NCBI RefSeq assembly: GCF_900101615.1
Contig: NZ_FMZX01000001.1
Coordinates: 620,001-684,000, forward strand
Origin: Belnapia rosea
GTDB taxonomy: Bacteria > Pseudomonadota > Alphaproteobacteria > Acetobacterales > Acetobacteraceae
DNA: 64,000 nucleotides
Direction: 5' to 3'
The translations under genes and the position numbers were made by a program. The notes under the pieces were generated by a model. That model did no database searches. It saw only the letters and a list, made by a program, of their open reading frames with translations, and was not told where the DNA came from. Of this stretch, positions 53,890 to 62,599 are shown in pieces (position 1 is the first letter of the stretch; the number at the start of each line of letters is the position of its first letter).

Positions 53890-54644
53890 AGGCGCGGCGG
53901 CATCAGCACGGCACGCCCCGCGATCGGGATCGGGGCGGCCCGATAGGCGGTAAGGCTGCGGCCACCGCCAGGATTGGGGTTGGTGATCGCCGGCATACGC
54001 TCGGCGCCGTTTGACAGCATGAACCCCCCGCCGGGCTGGCTCGGGCGAAACACCGGCACTGCCGGGGTAACCGGTGCGGGCTGGGGCCGCGCCTGCTCCT
54101 GGGCCCAGGCTGCGGCGACGCGGGCCCGGTACGGCTCGGCATATTCCGGCGTCTGGGAGTGATAGGCTGCGGCGGCGGCCATCCAGTCCGGGCGTGAGGA
54201 TTTGAGCTCGGTAAGGAAGCGAGCGGCGTAGCGCGCATTGGCAAGCGGATCGAAGGCATCCTCCAGGCTGGCGAAGGCTTGCGGATGGTGCCGGAGGTTC
54301 ACCTGCATGCAGCCGATATCGATCGAGCGTACGCCCTGGGCCTGAAGTGCCCGCACAGCGGCAATCGCTGCCGCCTTGTCTGGGAAGAAGCTGCCGCGCC
54401 CCTCGGCATTGATGGTCCAGGGCCAGGCCGTGACGGCACCGGTCACCTGGTCGCGCCGGCCGGACTCGACGCGGGCGATGGCGGCGAGTAGGCGCGCAGG
54501 CAGCCCTGCCTCCCGCTCGGCAGCAGCGATTGCAGTGTCGCAAGCCCGGCTGGCGCTTTCGGACCCGGCGGGAACGGCCACGGTTTCCATTGGAAAGAGA
54601 AGGAAAAGTCCCAGGAGAATCAGGTTTACGATGCGTTGCGGCAT
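53886..54644 (-). CDS. Lytic transglycosylase, SLT domain
   Basis: A 252-aa secreted peptidoglycan-cleaving enzyme. The N-terminal signal spans residues 1-24 (IVNLILLGLFLLFP). The SLT domain covers about 30-170: catalytic Glu in AAIARVESGRRDQVTGA, then IDIGCMQVNLRHHP and AAAAAYHSQTPEYAEPYRA. The C-terminal 80 residues are a Pro/Gly-rich tail without known domain. The start at 54644 is fixed by the signal; the longer frame upstream is antisense of the receptor relic. It may support cell-wall turnover or a trans-envelope machine; no such machine is nearby. Confidence 0.85.
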   Translation of the reverse strand: MPQRIVNLILLGLFLLFPMETVAVPAGSESASRACDTAIAAAEREAGLPARLLAAIARVESGRRDQVTGAVTAWPWTINAEGRGSFFPDKAAAIAAVRALQAQGVRSIDIGCMQVNLRHHPQAFASLEDAFDPLANARYAARFLTELKSSRPDWMAAAAAYHSQTPEYAEPYRARVAAAWAQEQARPQPAPVTPAVPVFRPSQPGGGFMLSNGAERMPAITNPNPGGGRSLTAYRAAPIPIAGRAVLMPPRL

Positions 54645-54780
54645 ATCTCGGCGTCCCGTGCTCACGCCATGCGAGCGGCGGGTGGGTAGCGCAAGCACCA
54701 TGCCAGGCAGGGTGGATTGAAGGTCTTCCACCTCCCCGCGTCGCCACGCATTGTTGCACTGCAACAGATGGAGGTGGCGA

Positions 54781-55275
54781 ATGCCAGCAGGCATCAGCAC
54801 AGTCCAAGGCAGCCCGGCGATCCTTGGTGCGCGACGGCGAACCATCCTGCTCGGTGGCAGTGCGACTGCCTTCTCCGCTGGTTTTTGTCGGTGCCCAATC
54901 ACTCCAGCCGCTACGGGTCTCCGAAGCGATCCATCTCGGCATGTATGTCTCGGGCTATGCGGCGAAGCATGGTGGCTTCTTCCACAAGCACGGGCTTGAT
55001 GTCACGATGGCCTCGGCCGGCGGCATTGCGCTCGCCATCCCGGCCGTGCTCTCCGGCAATGCAGCCATCGTGGTGACGGGTGCCGGCATGTCGGCGAATG
55101 CGGTGGGCGAGGGGGCCCGCCCGTTTGCAGAGCTCCCGCAGGTGCGGAGGCGGTGATCCGCTCAGCCGCCGACAACCTGCTCAAGGCCGGGAGCGCCATC
55201 CCGAAGGATCCGACCATCTCCAAGGCCGAATGGGAGGCCGAACGCGCTGTGGCCAAGTTGCGGCCAGGCGGTTGA
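54781..55275 (+). pseudogene. Broken NMT1/THI5-type ABC receptor
   Basis: Three pieces of one periplasmic receptor. It begins MPAGISTVQG with a twin-arginine-type signal (GARRRTILLGGSATAFSAG). One extra base in the T5 run at 54882-54886 shifts the frame; removing it continues smoothly into FVGAQSLQPLRVSEAIHLGM and HKHGLDVTMASAGG, the classic start of nitrate/sulfonate/pyrimidine receptors. After GAGMSANAVGEGA (about 55120) a large internal part is missing and the C-terminal end (KDPTISKAEWEAERAVAKL) follows to the stop at 55275. About half of the normal length remains. It precedes the RutC-like gene by 21 bases. Confidence 0.8.
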
Positions 55276-55296
55276 ACCCTGAGTAGGAGACACAGC

Positions 55297-55683
55297 ATGC
55301 CAATCGAACCAATCATCCCGCCCGGCTCTCCGCCTCCGCTCGCGCCCTACAGCCCGGGGACGAAGGCGGGCGGCTTCCTCTATGTCTCCGGCACGCTGGC
55401 CATCGGCCCGAATGGCGAGACGATGGGCATCGGTGATGCCGCGGCGCAGACGCGGTATGTGCTCGACTCGATCAAGGCCGTGCTCGAGGCTGGCGGTGGC
55501 AGCCTGAAGAGCGTGGTCTTCAACCAGATATTCCTGAAGGACCTGGCCGACTACGCGTCGATGAACGCGGTCTACAAGGAATACTTCCCAGAGGCTCCGC
55601 CGGCTCGTTACTGCATCCAGGCACCGCTGGTGCGGCCCGACTTCCTCGTGGAGATCGCCACAACCGCCTATGTCGGCGACTGA
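55297..55683 (+). CDS. rutC: RutC-like RidA-family protein
   Basis: A 128-aa member of the YjgF/YER057c/UK114 family, the exact length of RutC. The opening PIIPPGSPPPLAPYSPGTKA, the GDAAAQTRYVLDSIKAVLEAGG stretch and PARYCIQAPLVRPDFLVEIA match the RutC branch, which clears aminoacrylate formed in the Rut uracil-breakdown pathway. The gene is intact although the receptor before it and the permease/ATPase after it are broken, and no other rut gene is in the window. It may still work as a general enamine deaminase. A GGAGA ribosome-binding site precedes the ATG. Confidence 0.8.
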   Translation: MPIEPIIPPGSPPPLAPYSPGTKAGGFLYVSGTLAIGPNGETMGIGDAAAQTRYVLDSIKAVLEAGGGSLKSVVFNQIFLKDLADYASMNAVYKEYFPEAPPARYCIQAPLVRPDFLVEIATTAYVGD

Positions 55684-56221
55684 ACTCGCCGGAGTGGCGG
55701 TGCCGGTGCGCAAGCCGTCTCGTGGAGCGCGCTCGGCTGCGCATCCTGCTCTGGCAGGTGCTTCTCATTGTCGGGTTCTGCGCGCTTTGGGAATTGGCGA
55801 TCCGGGCCGAGTGGTTGCCGGTGTATCTCTATGGTCAGCCGAGCGGCATCGGCCGGGAACTGTGGAAGGGGCTTGCGGAGGGCAAGCTGCTCCGCGATGC
55901 CTGGGTCACCGCGGAGGAGACGGTGCTCGGTTTCCTCATCGGCAGCATTGCGGGCTCGGCGGCTGGACTCTTGCTCCGGCTTTCGCCTACCACGGCGGCG
56001 GTGTTGCGGCCGATCATGGTCGCGTTGAACGGCCTGCCGAAGATCGCCCTCGCGCCGCCGATCGTCGTCTGGTTCGGCATTGGCCTGGGCGGGTCAAGGC
56101 CACCCATGCGGCCGAGATCCCGGGCGAGATGCGGCATCCCCTGCGGATCCGCACCCTGCCTCGCTATGCCGAGCTCTTCGAGACGATCTGGACGGAGCTC
56201 GGGATCGATCTGGCGGCTTGA
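55670..56221 (+). pseudogene. ABC permease-ATPase deletion relic
   Basis: The first part is a SsuC/NMT1-type permease: from GTG 55722 (or, with a one-base slip, from ATG 55670 overlapping rutC) it reads RLRILLWQVLLIVGFCALWE, then LRPIMVALNGLPKIALAPP and VVWFGIGLG, where it breaks at about 56090. In another frame the sequence immediately continues as VKATHAAEIPGEMRHPLRIR followed by FAELF-like ETIWTELGIDLAA and a stop at 56221, which looks like the C-terminus of the partner ATPase. The permease end and nearly all of the ATPase are gone. With the broken receptor at 54781 this is one decayed importer operon. Confidence 0.75.
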
Positions 56222-56229
56222 GGCAGCCG

Positions 56230-57009
56230 TCAGGCGGTGGCGAGCACCTGGCTACGACGCGTCCAGCCGCGCGGCACCGGGTCGACCGCCGCTTCCGGGC
56301 GGCGGGCACTGCGCGCCGCTTCGACGGCGGTCGGGCTCGGCTCGAAGGCAACATAGCCACGGCCCCAGACCGTGCGGATCATTTCCGCCGCGCCGCAATC
56401 GGCCAGTTTCCGGCGCAGCTTGCAGACGAAAACGTCGACGATCTTCGAATCCGGCGCCATGCCATCGGCATACAGGCTGGTCATGAAGCGCTCCTTGGTA
56501 AGGAGCACGCCCTTATGGAGCATCAACGTCTCGAGGAAGTCGAACTCGCGCGCGGTGAGGTTCACCCGGCGGCCATCGACGACGGCCGCGTGTTGCGCCT
56601 GGTCGAGCGTGACATTGCCGCAGACGAGACGCGCGCTGGCATGGCCACGGGCACGGCGAGCCAGCGCCTGCAGCCGGGCGGTCAGCACGCGAAGATGGAT
56701 CGGATTGGCAAGCACGTCATCGGCACCGGCATGCAGCAGCGCTTCCTCCTCGGCCGGCTGCGGGGTGCGGCCGCAGAGCACCGCGATCGGCAGGTTCAGG
56801 CCGCGACGGCGAAGATCGGCGATCGTTGCCTGGAGGTCCCGCACGGAACCGTCGATCCGGAGCACGAGCGCATCATAGGGGCCGCTCAGGGCAAGCACCG
56901 AGGGCAGATCGTCCAGCGCATCTATGTCGTCACAGCGGAGGCCGAGATCGGCGAGGCCTGCGGCGAGCGTCGCCGGGCTAGCCGAAGGAGAGGCGAGGAG
57001 GATGTGCAT
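56230..57009 (-). CDS. CtrA-like response regulator with dead receiver
   Basis: A 259-aa protein aligned without gaps to the CtrA plan: receiver (1-120) plus OmpR-type winged helix (about 127-235). The DNA-binding half is very CtrA-like: VNLTAREFDFLETLMLHKG, then LLTKERFMTSLYADGMAPDS and KIVDVFVCKLRRKLADCG, then IRTVWGRGYV. The receiver is degenerate: the phosphate-accepting Asp51 is Arg51 (YDALVLRIDG), the acidic pair of residues 8-9 is Pro-Ser, and the conserved switch Lys is Asn102 (LANP). It should bind DNA but not accept phosphate. A 23-residue basic tail follows. It is a paralogue, not the true CtrA. It sits alone. Confidence 0.85.
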   Translation of the reverse strand: MHILLASPSASPATLAAGLADLGLRCDDIDALDDLPSVLALSGPYDALVLRIDGSVRDLQATIADLRRRGLNLPIAVLCGRTPQPAEEEALLHAGADDVLANPIHLRVLTARLQALARRARGHASARLVCGNVTLDQAQHAAVVDGRRVNLTAREFDFLETLMLHKGVLLTKERFMTSLYADGMAPDSKIVDVFVCKLRRKLADCGAAEMIRTVWGRGYVAFEPSPTAVEAARSARRPEAAVDPVPRGWTRRSQVLATA

Positions 57010-57197
57010 GCGCTGCTCCGCCGTTACGTGATCATGGAGGGCCGTTAGTGATCACAGGATAGTGTGCAGGATATGGAATACAATCCAATTCGCGTGATGC
57101 GTGTGTTGGTAACCCTCCCTGTGGCTCTGGCGAAACACCTGTGCGATGCCACATCGGATGGGCGAGGCTGCCCTTCCCCAAGACCCGGAGTGACGAC

Positions 57198-58139
57198 ATG
57201 GTCTTCTTCAAGCGCCGTGGCTGGGAAATCCCCGAGCGGGAGGTCACGCCCGAATCCCTCGTCTTTGGCCGCCGCGCGGCGCTGAAAGGCGCGGCCCTGG
57301 CCGGGACAGCCGCAATCGGCCTGCCAAGCCTCGCCCGGGCCGACGGCTTTCCGACACCGGCGCGCAACACTCGCTACGAGCCCGGACGGGCCGTCACGGG
57401 CGAGCGAGAGGCGACCACCTACAACAACTTCTACGAGTTCGGCACCGACAAGGGCATCTACCGGCCAGCGCAGAAGCTGCCATTGCAGCCCTGGACGGTG
57501 AAGGTGGATGGGCTGGTGGATCGACCGCGTGAATTCTCGGTCGATGATCTGCTGCGGTCGATGCCGATCGAGGAGAGGGTCTACCGGCTCCGCTGCGTCG
57601 AAGCCTGGTCGATGGTGGTGCCCTGGACGGGGTTCCCGCTCTCCGCAATGCTGTCGGCGGTCGGCGTCCAGTCAGGGGCCAAATATGTGCGGTTCGAGAC
57701 GGCGGCCTTGCCCGCGGTGATGCCGGGGCTGCGGCAATCCTGGTACCCCTGGCCCTATGTCGAGGGTTGCACCCTCGAAGAGGCGGGTAACGAACTCTCC
57801 TTCCTCGTGGTCGGAGCCTATGGCAAGCCGCTGCTGCCGCAGAATGGCGCACCGATCCGCTTCCATCAGCCCTGGAAATACGGTTTCAAGGCCGGCAAGT
57901 CCCTGGCGCGGATCAGCCTGGTCGCGGAACGGCCAAAGAGCTTCTGGGAAGCGATCCAGCCGCAGGAATATGGCTTTTGGGCCAATATCAACCCTGAGGT
58001 GCCGCATCCACGTTGGAGCCAGGCCAGCGAACGGGTCCTCGGGACCGGTGAGCGGGTGCCGACGCAGCTTTTCAACGGGTATGGTGAGTTCGTCGGCGGC
58101 CTCTATGCCAACCTCCAACGGGAACGGCTCTGGGGCTGA
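57198..58139 (+). CDS. msrP: Methionine-sulfoxide reductase catalytic subunit MsrP
   Basis: Periplasmic molybdoenzyme (YedY) that repairs oxidised methionine in envelope proteins. It is 313 aa. A twin-arginine signal lies at residues 24-48 (FGRRAALKGAALAGTAAIG). The molybdenum-ligand cysteine is Cys133 in YRLRCVEAWSMVVPW, a diagnostic motif. The ending FNGYGEFVGGLYA is typical. The start at 57198 is chosen because the charged leader MVFFKRRGWEIPE is conserved. The heme membrane partner gene msrQ does not follow: the next gene is on the other strand. Confidence 0.95.
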   Translation: MVFFKRRGWEIPEREVTPESLVFGRRAALKGAALAGTAAIGLPSLARADGFPTPARNTRYEPGRAVTGEREATTYNNFYEFGTDKGIYRPAQKLPLQPWTVKVDGLVDRPREFSVDDLLRSMPIEERVYRLRCVEAWSMVVPWTGFPLSAMLSAVGVQSGAKYVRFETAALPAVMPGLRQSWYPWPYVEGCTLEEAGNELSFLVVGAYGKPLLPQNGAPIRFHQPWKYGFKAGKSLARISLVAERPKSFWEAIQPQEYGFWANINPEVPHPRWSQASERVLGTGERVPTQLFNGYGEFVGGLYANLQRERLWG

Positions 58140-58145
58140 CCTCCC

Positions 58146-59138
58146 TCAGTCCAAACGGGCGCCGGAAATCTCGACCAGGCGCTTCCAGCGCGGCGTCTCG
58201 GCACGGATACGGGCGGCGAGCACCTCGGGCGAGTCGCTGACGAGGACCCGGTAGCCGAGAGGCCGCAGCCGCTCGACGAAAGCCGGGTCGGCGGCGACCT
58301 TCCGGATCGCGTCGTTCAGCTGGGCGACAACATGAGCGGGCGTGCCGGCGCTGGTCATCACCGCGTTCCAGCTCTGGATGTCGATATCGCCGAGGCCGAG
58401 GCCCGCCAGGTCCCGCATGCCAGGCACATCTGGCAGGAAAGGCAGGCGCTCCGCGCTGCTGACCGCAAGTGGCTTGAAGCGGCCGGCTTCCACATGCGGC
58501 ATGAGCGCGGGCATCACGTCGAACATCATGTCGATCGTGCCGGCGAGCAGGTCGGAGATGGCCGGGCCGCCGCCCCGATAGGGCACATGGGTGATGCGGG
58601 CACCGGTCGCCTGGTTCACCGCGGCGATGGTGAGATGGCTGGTCGTCCCGGTGCCGGAGGAGCCCATGGTCACCTGATCCGGATGCGCCTTGGACCAGGC
58701 TACGAGCGCAGCGAAATCGCCCCAGCCGCGCTTCGCCGCCGTCTCCGCATTCACCACGCAGAGCACCGGGCCGGTCGTGACATTGGAGATGGGTGCGAGG
58801 TCCTTCTGCGGGTCGAAGGCCATCGACCTGTACAGGAAGGGTGCGGCGCAGAGCGTCGTGGCGCTGATGAGGCCGATGGTTGAGCCGTCCGGTGCGGATT
58901 TCGCGAGCGCATCGGCGCCGATATTGCCGCCGGCCCCGCCACGATTCTCGACGACGATGGTCTGGCCGAGCGTGGGGCCAAGCCGCTCGGCGATGAGGCG
59001 GCCGAGGATGTCGACGGCGCCGCCCGGCGGGAAGGGGACGATCAGTCGGAGCGGGCGTCCCCCGGCAATGGGTTGTGCCATGGCAGGCACGGCGAGCAGC
59101 ACGGCGCCTGCGGTGAGGATACTACGACGTCCCGGCAT
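58146..59138 (-). CDS. Bug/TctC-type periplasmic solute receptor
   Basis: A 330-aa orphan receptor of the tripartite tricarboxylate transporter family. Signal peptide MPGRRSILTAGAVLLAVPAMAQ; the mature start RPLRLIVPFPPGGAVDILGR is the canonical Bug opening; VVENRGGAGGNIGADALAK and HVPYRGGGPAISDLLAG are the ligand-loop and second-domain signatures. No membrane components are nearby. Its direction matches the downstream-coded Nudix and Gld-like genes, but 25 bases and its different role suggest only loose association. The ligand is unknown, probably a carboxylate. Confidence 0.93.
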   Translation of the reverse strand: MPGRRSILTAGAVLLAVPAMAQPIAGGRPLRLIVPFPPGGAVDILGRLIAERLGPTLGQTIVVENRGGAGGNIGADALAKSAPDGSTIGLISATTLCAAPFLYRSMAFDPQKDLAPISNVTTGPVLCVVNAETAAKRGWGDFAALVAWSKAHPDQVTMGSSGTGTTSHLTIAAVNQATGARITHVPYRGGGPAISDLLAGTIDMMFDVMPALMPHVEAGRFKPLAVSSAERLPFLPDVPGMRDLAGLGLGDIDIQSWNAVMTSAGTPAHVVAQLNDAIRKVAADPAFVERLRPLGYRVLVSDSPEVLAARIRAETPRWKRLVEISGARLD

Positions 59139-59163
59139 GGATCGGCCTCCATTTTGCTGGAGG

Positions 59164-59592
59164 CTACAACCGTTGGCGTGCCTCTGCGATCACTCGCAAT
59201 ACGTCGGGCGTCAGATCGTACTGGGCAAGCTCCTCGGGCAGCGCCCAGGCGATGGCGGAGGCATCGTCGCCGGGCCGGCCCTCGCCGCCCACGCGCCAGC
59301 CGCAGAAATCAATGATGGTGTAGTGGTAGCGGGTGGCGCCGCCCTCATCGGTGGTGATGGCATCGACGACCGCAGCCAGTTGCAGCGGGCCGACCTCGAT
59401 GCCCGTCTCCTCCATCAATTCGCGCCGCGCTGCTGCCTCGGCCCGTTCCCCGAGATGCTGGGCACCACCGGGGAGGGACCAGCTGCCGATGCGGGGCGGC
59501 TTGCCGCGGCGGGCGAGCAGCACGCGCTCCCCATCGAACACGATGATCCCGATGCCGACCCAGGGGCGGTCTGGGTATTCGCGGGGGCTCAT
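59164..59592 (-). CDS. Nudix hydrolase
   Basis: A 142-aa pyrophosphohydrolase with a complete Nudix box: G-x5-E-x7-REL-x-EE-x-G, read here as GGAQHLGERAEAAARRELME then ETGI. The leading RPWVGIGIIVFDGERVLLAR and the SWSLPGG turn are those of the MutT/NADH-pyrophosphatase-like small members. The C-terminal part WALPEELAQYDLTPDVLRVI resembles Nudix proteins that hydrolyse dihydroneopterin- or nucleoside-type substrates. It overlaps the DUF4340 gene by 4 bases, being the last gene of the Gld-like operon. Confidence 0.9.
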   Translation of the reverse strand: MSPREYPDRPWVGIGIIVFDGERVLLARRGKPPRIGSWSLPGGAQHLGERAEAAARRELMEETGIEVGPLQLAAVVDAITTDEGGATRYHYTIIDFCGWRVGGEGRPGDDASAIAWALPEELAQYDLTPDVLRVIAEARQRL

Positions 59593-60617
59593 CGGCCAGG
59601 CGTCGGTGGCGGAGATGGGGCGGCCTGCGGCAGCAGATCCTCGAGCCGGGGGATGAAGGCTTTCTCCTTCCAGACGCCGACCTGATAGGCCCAGGCCTGC
59701 CAGCGGGCCTGAAGCGAGGCACTCTCCGGGCCTTCAGCCTCAAGCCGGATCCAGAGCGTCTCGCCATCATGGGCGGGGAGGACGGTGACCATCATCCCAT
59801 CCGCCAGTTCGAAGCGGGAGGCGCCGAGCGGCCTGCCGGGGGCCTCGGCGGCTGGCTTCACCTCAAGGAAGGTCAGGTATTCGAAGCCGCGCGCCACCTC
59901 GTCCAGCGAGACGTCGTCGAGCGGACGGGGATCCACCGGTTGTTCGAGGCGGAGCTTTGCCTCCGGCCCCTCACCGCGGGCGAGAACCAGCTCCGGCTCC
60001 CCCTCGCGGCGGATGGTGACGCGGCGGATGCGGTCCTGGGCGATATTAGCGATGTCCCGATCGACCCAGAGCTGCGGGTCGGCGTCGGCGGGCAGGCGGC
60101 CTTCGGCCAGCCAGGCCTGGCTTTCGGACGGCCGGCGTATGTAGGCGCTCTCCGGCACATTGCCCTGAGTGCGGACGCGCCGGCGGCCGATGACGAGCTC
60201 GGCGATGGGCTGGCCACCGGCCGCGAGCACCCGCAGCAGCAAGGCGGTGCTACCCGGGCGATTGGGGTCGTCCACGCCCAGACGGTCATGCTGGCCCGGA
60301 TCAGCAGTGCGGGCTTCGACGAGGCGGAGCTCCGTCAGGCCCACCAGCAGCTCCCGCACCCGCTCGGGACGAACGGGATAGTTGCCCCGTTCCGGCAGCA
60401 CCCAGGCCTCGTCCTGGCGCAGGAGAGTGAGGCTGCCGTCATGCTTGCGGATCTCGATGCGGGCAGCCTCGGTCAGCCGGGCGGCGAGGCCGGGGAAGGC
60501 GAGATTCGCAGCGGATGGCGCCACCTCGTCGTGCAGCGCACTGGGCGTCAGCAGCAGGGCGCCGCCGACGGTGAGGACGGCGCCGCCGCCCAGGAGGAAC
60601 AGGGTCCGGCGTTGCAT
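59589..60617 (-). CDS. DUF4340-domain protein
   Basis: A 342-aa envelope protein with one N-terminal membrane anchor (LFLLGGGAVLTVGGALLL) and a repeated beta-rich domain on the periplasmic side (for example IRKHDGSLTLLRQDEAWVLP; IELVIGRR-like and WIRLEAEGPES segments). DUF4340 proteins regularly follow GldG-type genes in ABC operons of Proteobacteria; their biochemical role is unknown. The gene starts 10 bases after the GldG-like gene and overlaps the Nudix gene, fixing it in the operon. Confidence 0.85.
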   Translation of the reverse strand: MQRRTLFLLGGGAVLTVGGALLLTPSALHDEVAPSAANLAFPGLAARLTEAARIEIRKHDGSLTLLRQDEAWVLPERGNYPVRPERVRELLVGLTELRLVEARTADPGQHDRLGVDDPNRPGSTALLLRVLAAGGQPIAELVIGRRRVRTQGNVPESAYIRRPSESQAWLAEGRLPADADPQLWVDRDIANIAQDRIRRVTIRREGEPELVLARGEGPEAKLRLEQPVDPRPLDDVSLDEVARGFEYLTFLEVKPAAEAPGRPLGASRFELADGMMVTVLPAHDGETLWIRLEAEGPESASLQARWQAWAYQVGVWKEKAFIPRLEDLLPQAAPSPPPTPGR

Positions 60618-60627
60618 GCGTGCCTCC

Positions 60628-62595
60628 TCAGGCCCGGGCCGCGGCGCGGCGCCGGCGGCGCACCACCGCGAGGCCGATGGCGAATATCGTCAGCAGGGCC
60701 GGGACAAGGGCGATGTTGACGACACGGAGCGTGGTCTCCAGCCCCTCGATGTCCCGGCGCAGTTCAAGCTGCACGGCGCGCAGCTGGCGGCGGGTGCCGA
60801 TGATCTCCTCCCGTGCCCGGTCGATCTCGGCGCGCTGCTCCGGCGTGATCACCGCTTGGTTCTGGTTGCGCTCGGCGCCTGGCGCGGCCGGCGTGCCCTG
60901 GCGCAGCTCCCGCAGGCGCCGCTCGGTTTCCTCCAGCTTCTGGGTCAGCTGGCGCTCGGTCTGGCGGTACTGCGCATCGGCGTTGCGGCGGATATCCTCG
61001 ACCAGATCGAAGGGGCGCAGGCTCTCGCCGCGGGAGCGGAGGGAGATCAGCGCATCCGACCCGCCCAGCGTATCGACGATGTTGCTGACGAAGGCACCGT
61101 TGCCGCTGATCGGCGTCGCCATCTGCTGGCCGAAGAAGTCCTGGATCCGCACCCAGAAGCGGTCTTCCAGGATGTCGCTGTCATTGATCACGACGAGGTT
61201 GGCCGGGCCCTGGCTGCGGGCGAGATGCGCCGGGAAGCCTTCCGCGCGCTGCTGCCCCTCCGGCAAGGCCGGCGGCCCGTCCGGGAAGGCGGAGGGCAGC
61301 TCGCCACGGAGGCGGGCGGCGATCACGTGGCGGCTGGCATCGGCACGGAAATCCGCAAGCAGCCGGGTCGGGTTCGGCTCCTGGCTGACCCTTGTGGCAT
61401 CCACCACCATGCTCTGGGCCGAGGTCGTCAGCAGCGGGGTGAACTCCACCGTGCTGCCGTCCCGCTTCCGCAGTTCACCGGCGGAGGCGACGGTGATCTG
61501 GTCAAGCTGGGCCAGCGAGACCTCGGAGCGATTCAGGCTGTCGCCCTGGAGATTGTACCAGGCAAGATAGTCGACCGCCTGGACGCGGTCACCGGGCCCG
61601 GCGCGGACCCGCCAGGCGCCGCGGAGGTCGAGCACCACCTTGTCGGACGGTGCGTCCACGCCCCAGGCATTCAGCAGCCGGTCGAGGGAGGATGCGGTGT
61701 TGGCGGGCGGCTGGCCGGTCGGGCCGGGGCGCGCGGCCTGGCTTTCGGAATGGGGGTCAACCAGCAGGAAGAGCTTGCCGCCGCGCATGACGAACTGGTC
61801 CACGGCATACTGCGCCGCCTCGCCCAGCCCCTGCGGGTGGGCGAGCACCAGCACCTGCACATCCGGCTCGATCACCTGCGTGTCGAGTGGGATGTCCTTC
61901 ACCGTGAAATACTGGCGCAGCTGGGTCATCACCGCGGCAGGCTGCCCGAGCTGCGGCTGGCGCAGCATCATCGCCCGCGGGTCGCCATTCAGTGGCAGTG
62001 GCGACATCACGCCGATGGTCGGGCGGCGTGGATTGGAAAGCTCATAGACCAGCCGGGTCAGGTCGGCCTCGAGGAAGCGCTCGCGGTCTGGCTGGAAGAA
62101 GGCGAGGACTCGCTCGTCATCAACGAGGTTGGTGCCGGCGAGGCCGAAATAGACCTGCTCGCCGGCCTGGTCGACCGGCACGCCCTGGAGGCCATAGGCC
62201 ATCGCGCGGTCCTCGGTCTCCGAGAAGGGCTCGGGATCGAGGATCTCGAGCCGTACCTTGCCCTTCGAGAGGGACACGTACTCCGCCAGCATCTCCCGCA
62301 CCCGGTCGGCATAGGCGCCGTACATCGGGATCTCGGCGCCGAGGCGACGGGAGTAGAAGAGGCGCAGCGTGATCGGGTCCTGCAGTCCCCCCAGGATCTG
62401 CTTCGTGCCGTCAGAAAGGGTGTAGAGGCCCTGGCTGGTCAGGTCGATGCGGGCGCGCGGCAGCAGCCGGTCGGCCAGCATGTTCACCCCGATGGCGAGC
62501 ATGCCGGCGGCCAGCAGGCCGAGGGCGGAGGTGCCGAGACGGCGGCTGCCACGGCGCGGTGCCGATGGCGTTGCGGCTGCGGTGGTGTCGCTCAT
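60628..62595 (-). CDS. GldG-family ABC-associated protein
   Basis: A 655-aa membrane-anchored protein of the GldG/ABC-type auxiliary family. It has a helix near residues 25-45 (SALGLLAAGMLAIGVNMLAD), then the ARIDLTSQGLYTLSDGTKQI motif typical of the family. A DUF4350-like domain follows, with LVLAHPQGLGEAAQYAVDQF and the FLLVDPHSE stretch. A long coiled coil (about 550-620, EETERRLREL; EIDRAREEIIGTRRQLRAVQ) precedes a second helix and an Arg-rich end. Start at 62595 by family N-terminus. With the permease and ATPase it forms an exporter-like complex whose cargo is unknown outside Bacteroidetes gliding. Confidence 0.88.
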   Translation of the reverse strand: MSDTTAAATPSAPRRGSRRLGTSALGLLAAGMLAIGVNMLADRLLPRARIDLTSQGLYTLSDGTKQILGGLQDPITLRLFYSRRLGAEIPMYGAYADRVREMLAEYVSLSKGKVRLEILDPEPFSETEDRAMAYGLQGVPVDQAGEQVYFGLAGTNLVDDERVLAFFQPDRERFLEADLTRLVYELSNPRRPTIGVMSPLPLNGDPRAMMLRQPQLGQPAAVMTQLRQYFTVKDIPLDTQVIEPDVQVLVLAHPQGLGEAAQYAVDQFVMRGGKLFLLVDPHSESQAARPGPTGQPPANTASSLDRLLNAWGVDAPSDKVVLDLRGAWRVRAGPGDRVQAVDYLAWYNLQGDSLNRSEVSLAQLDQITVASAGELRKRDGSTVEFTPLLTTSAQSMVVDATRVSQEPNPTRLLADFRADASRHVIAARLRGELPSAFPDGPPALPEGQQRAEGFPAHLARSQGPANLVVINDSDILEDRFWVRIQDFFGQQMATPISGNGAFVSNIVDTLGGSDALISLRSRGESLRPFDLVEDIRRNADAQYRQTERQLTQKLEETERRLRELRQGTPAAPGAERNQNQAVITPEQRAEIDRAREEIIGTRRQLRAVQLELRRDIEGLETTLRVVNIALVPALLTIFAIGLAVVRRRRRAAARA

Positions 62596-62599
62596 GCGC

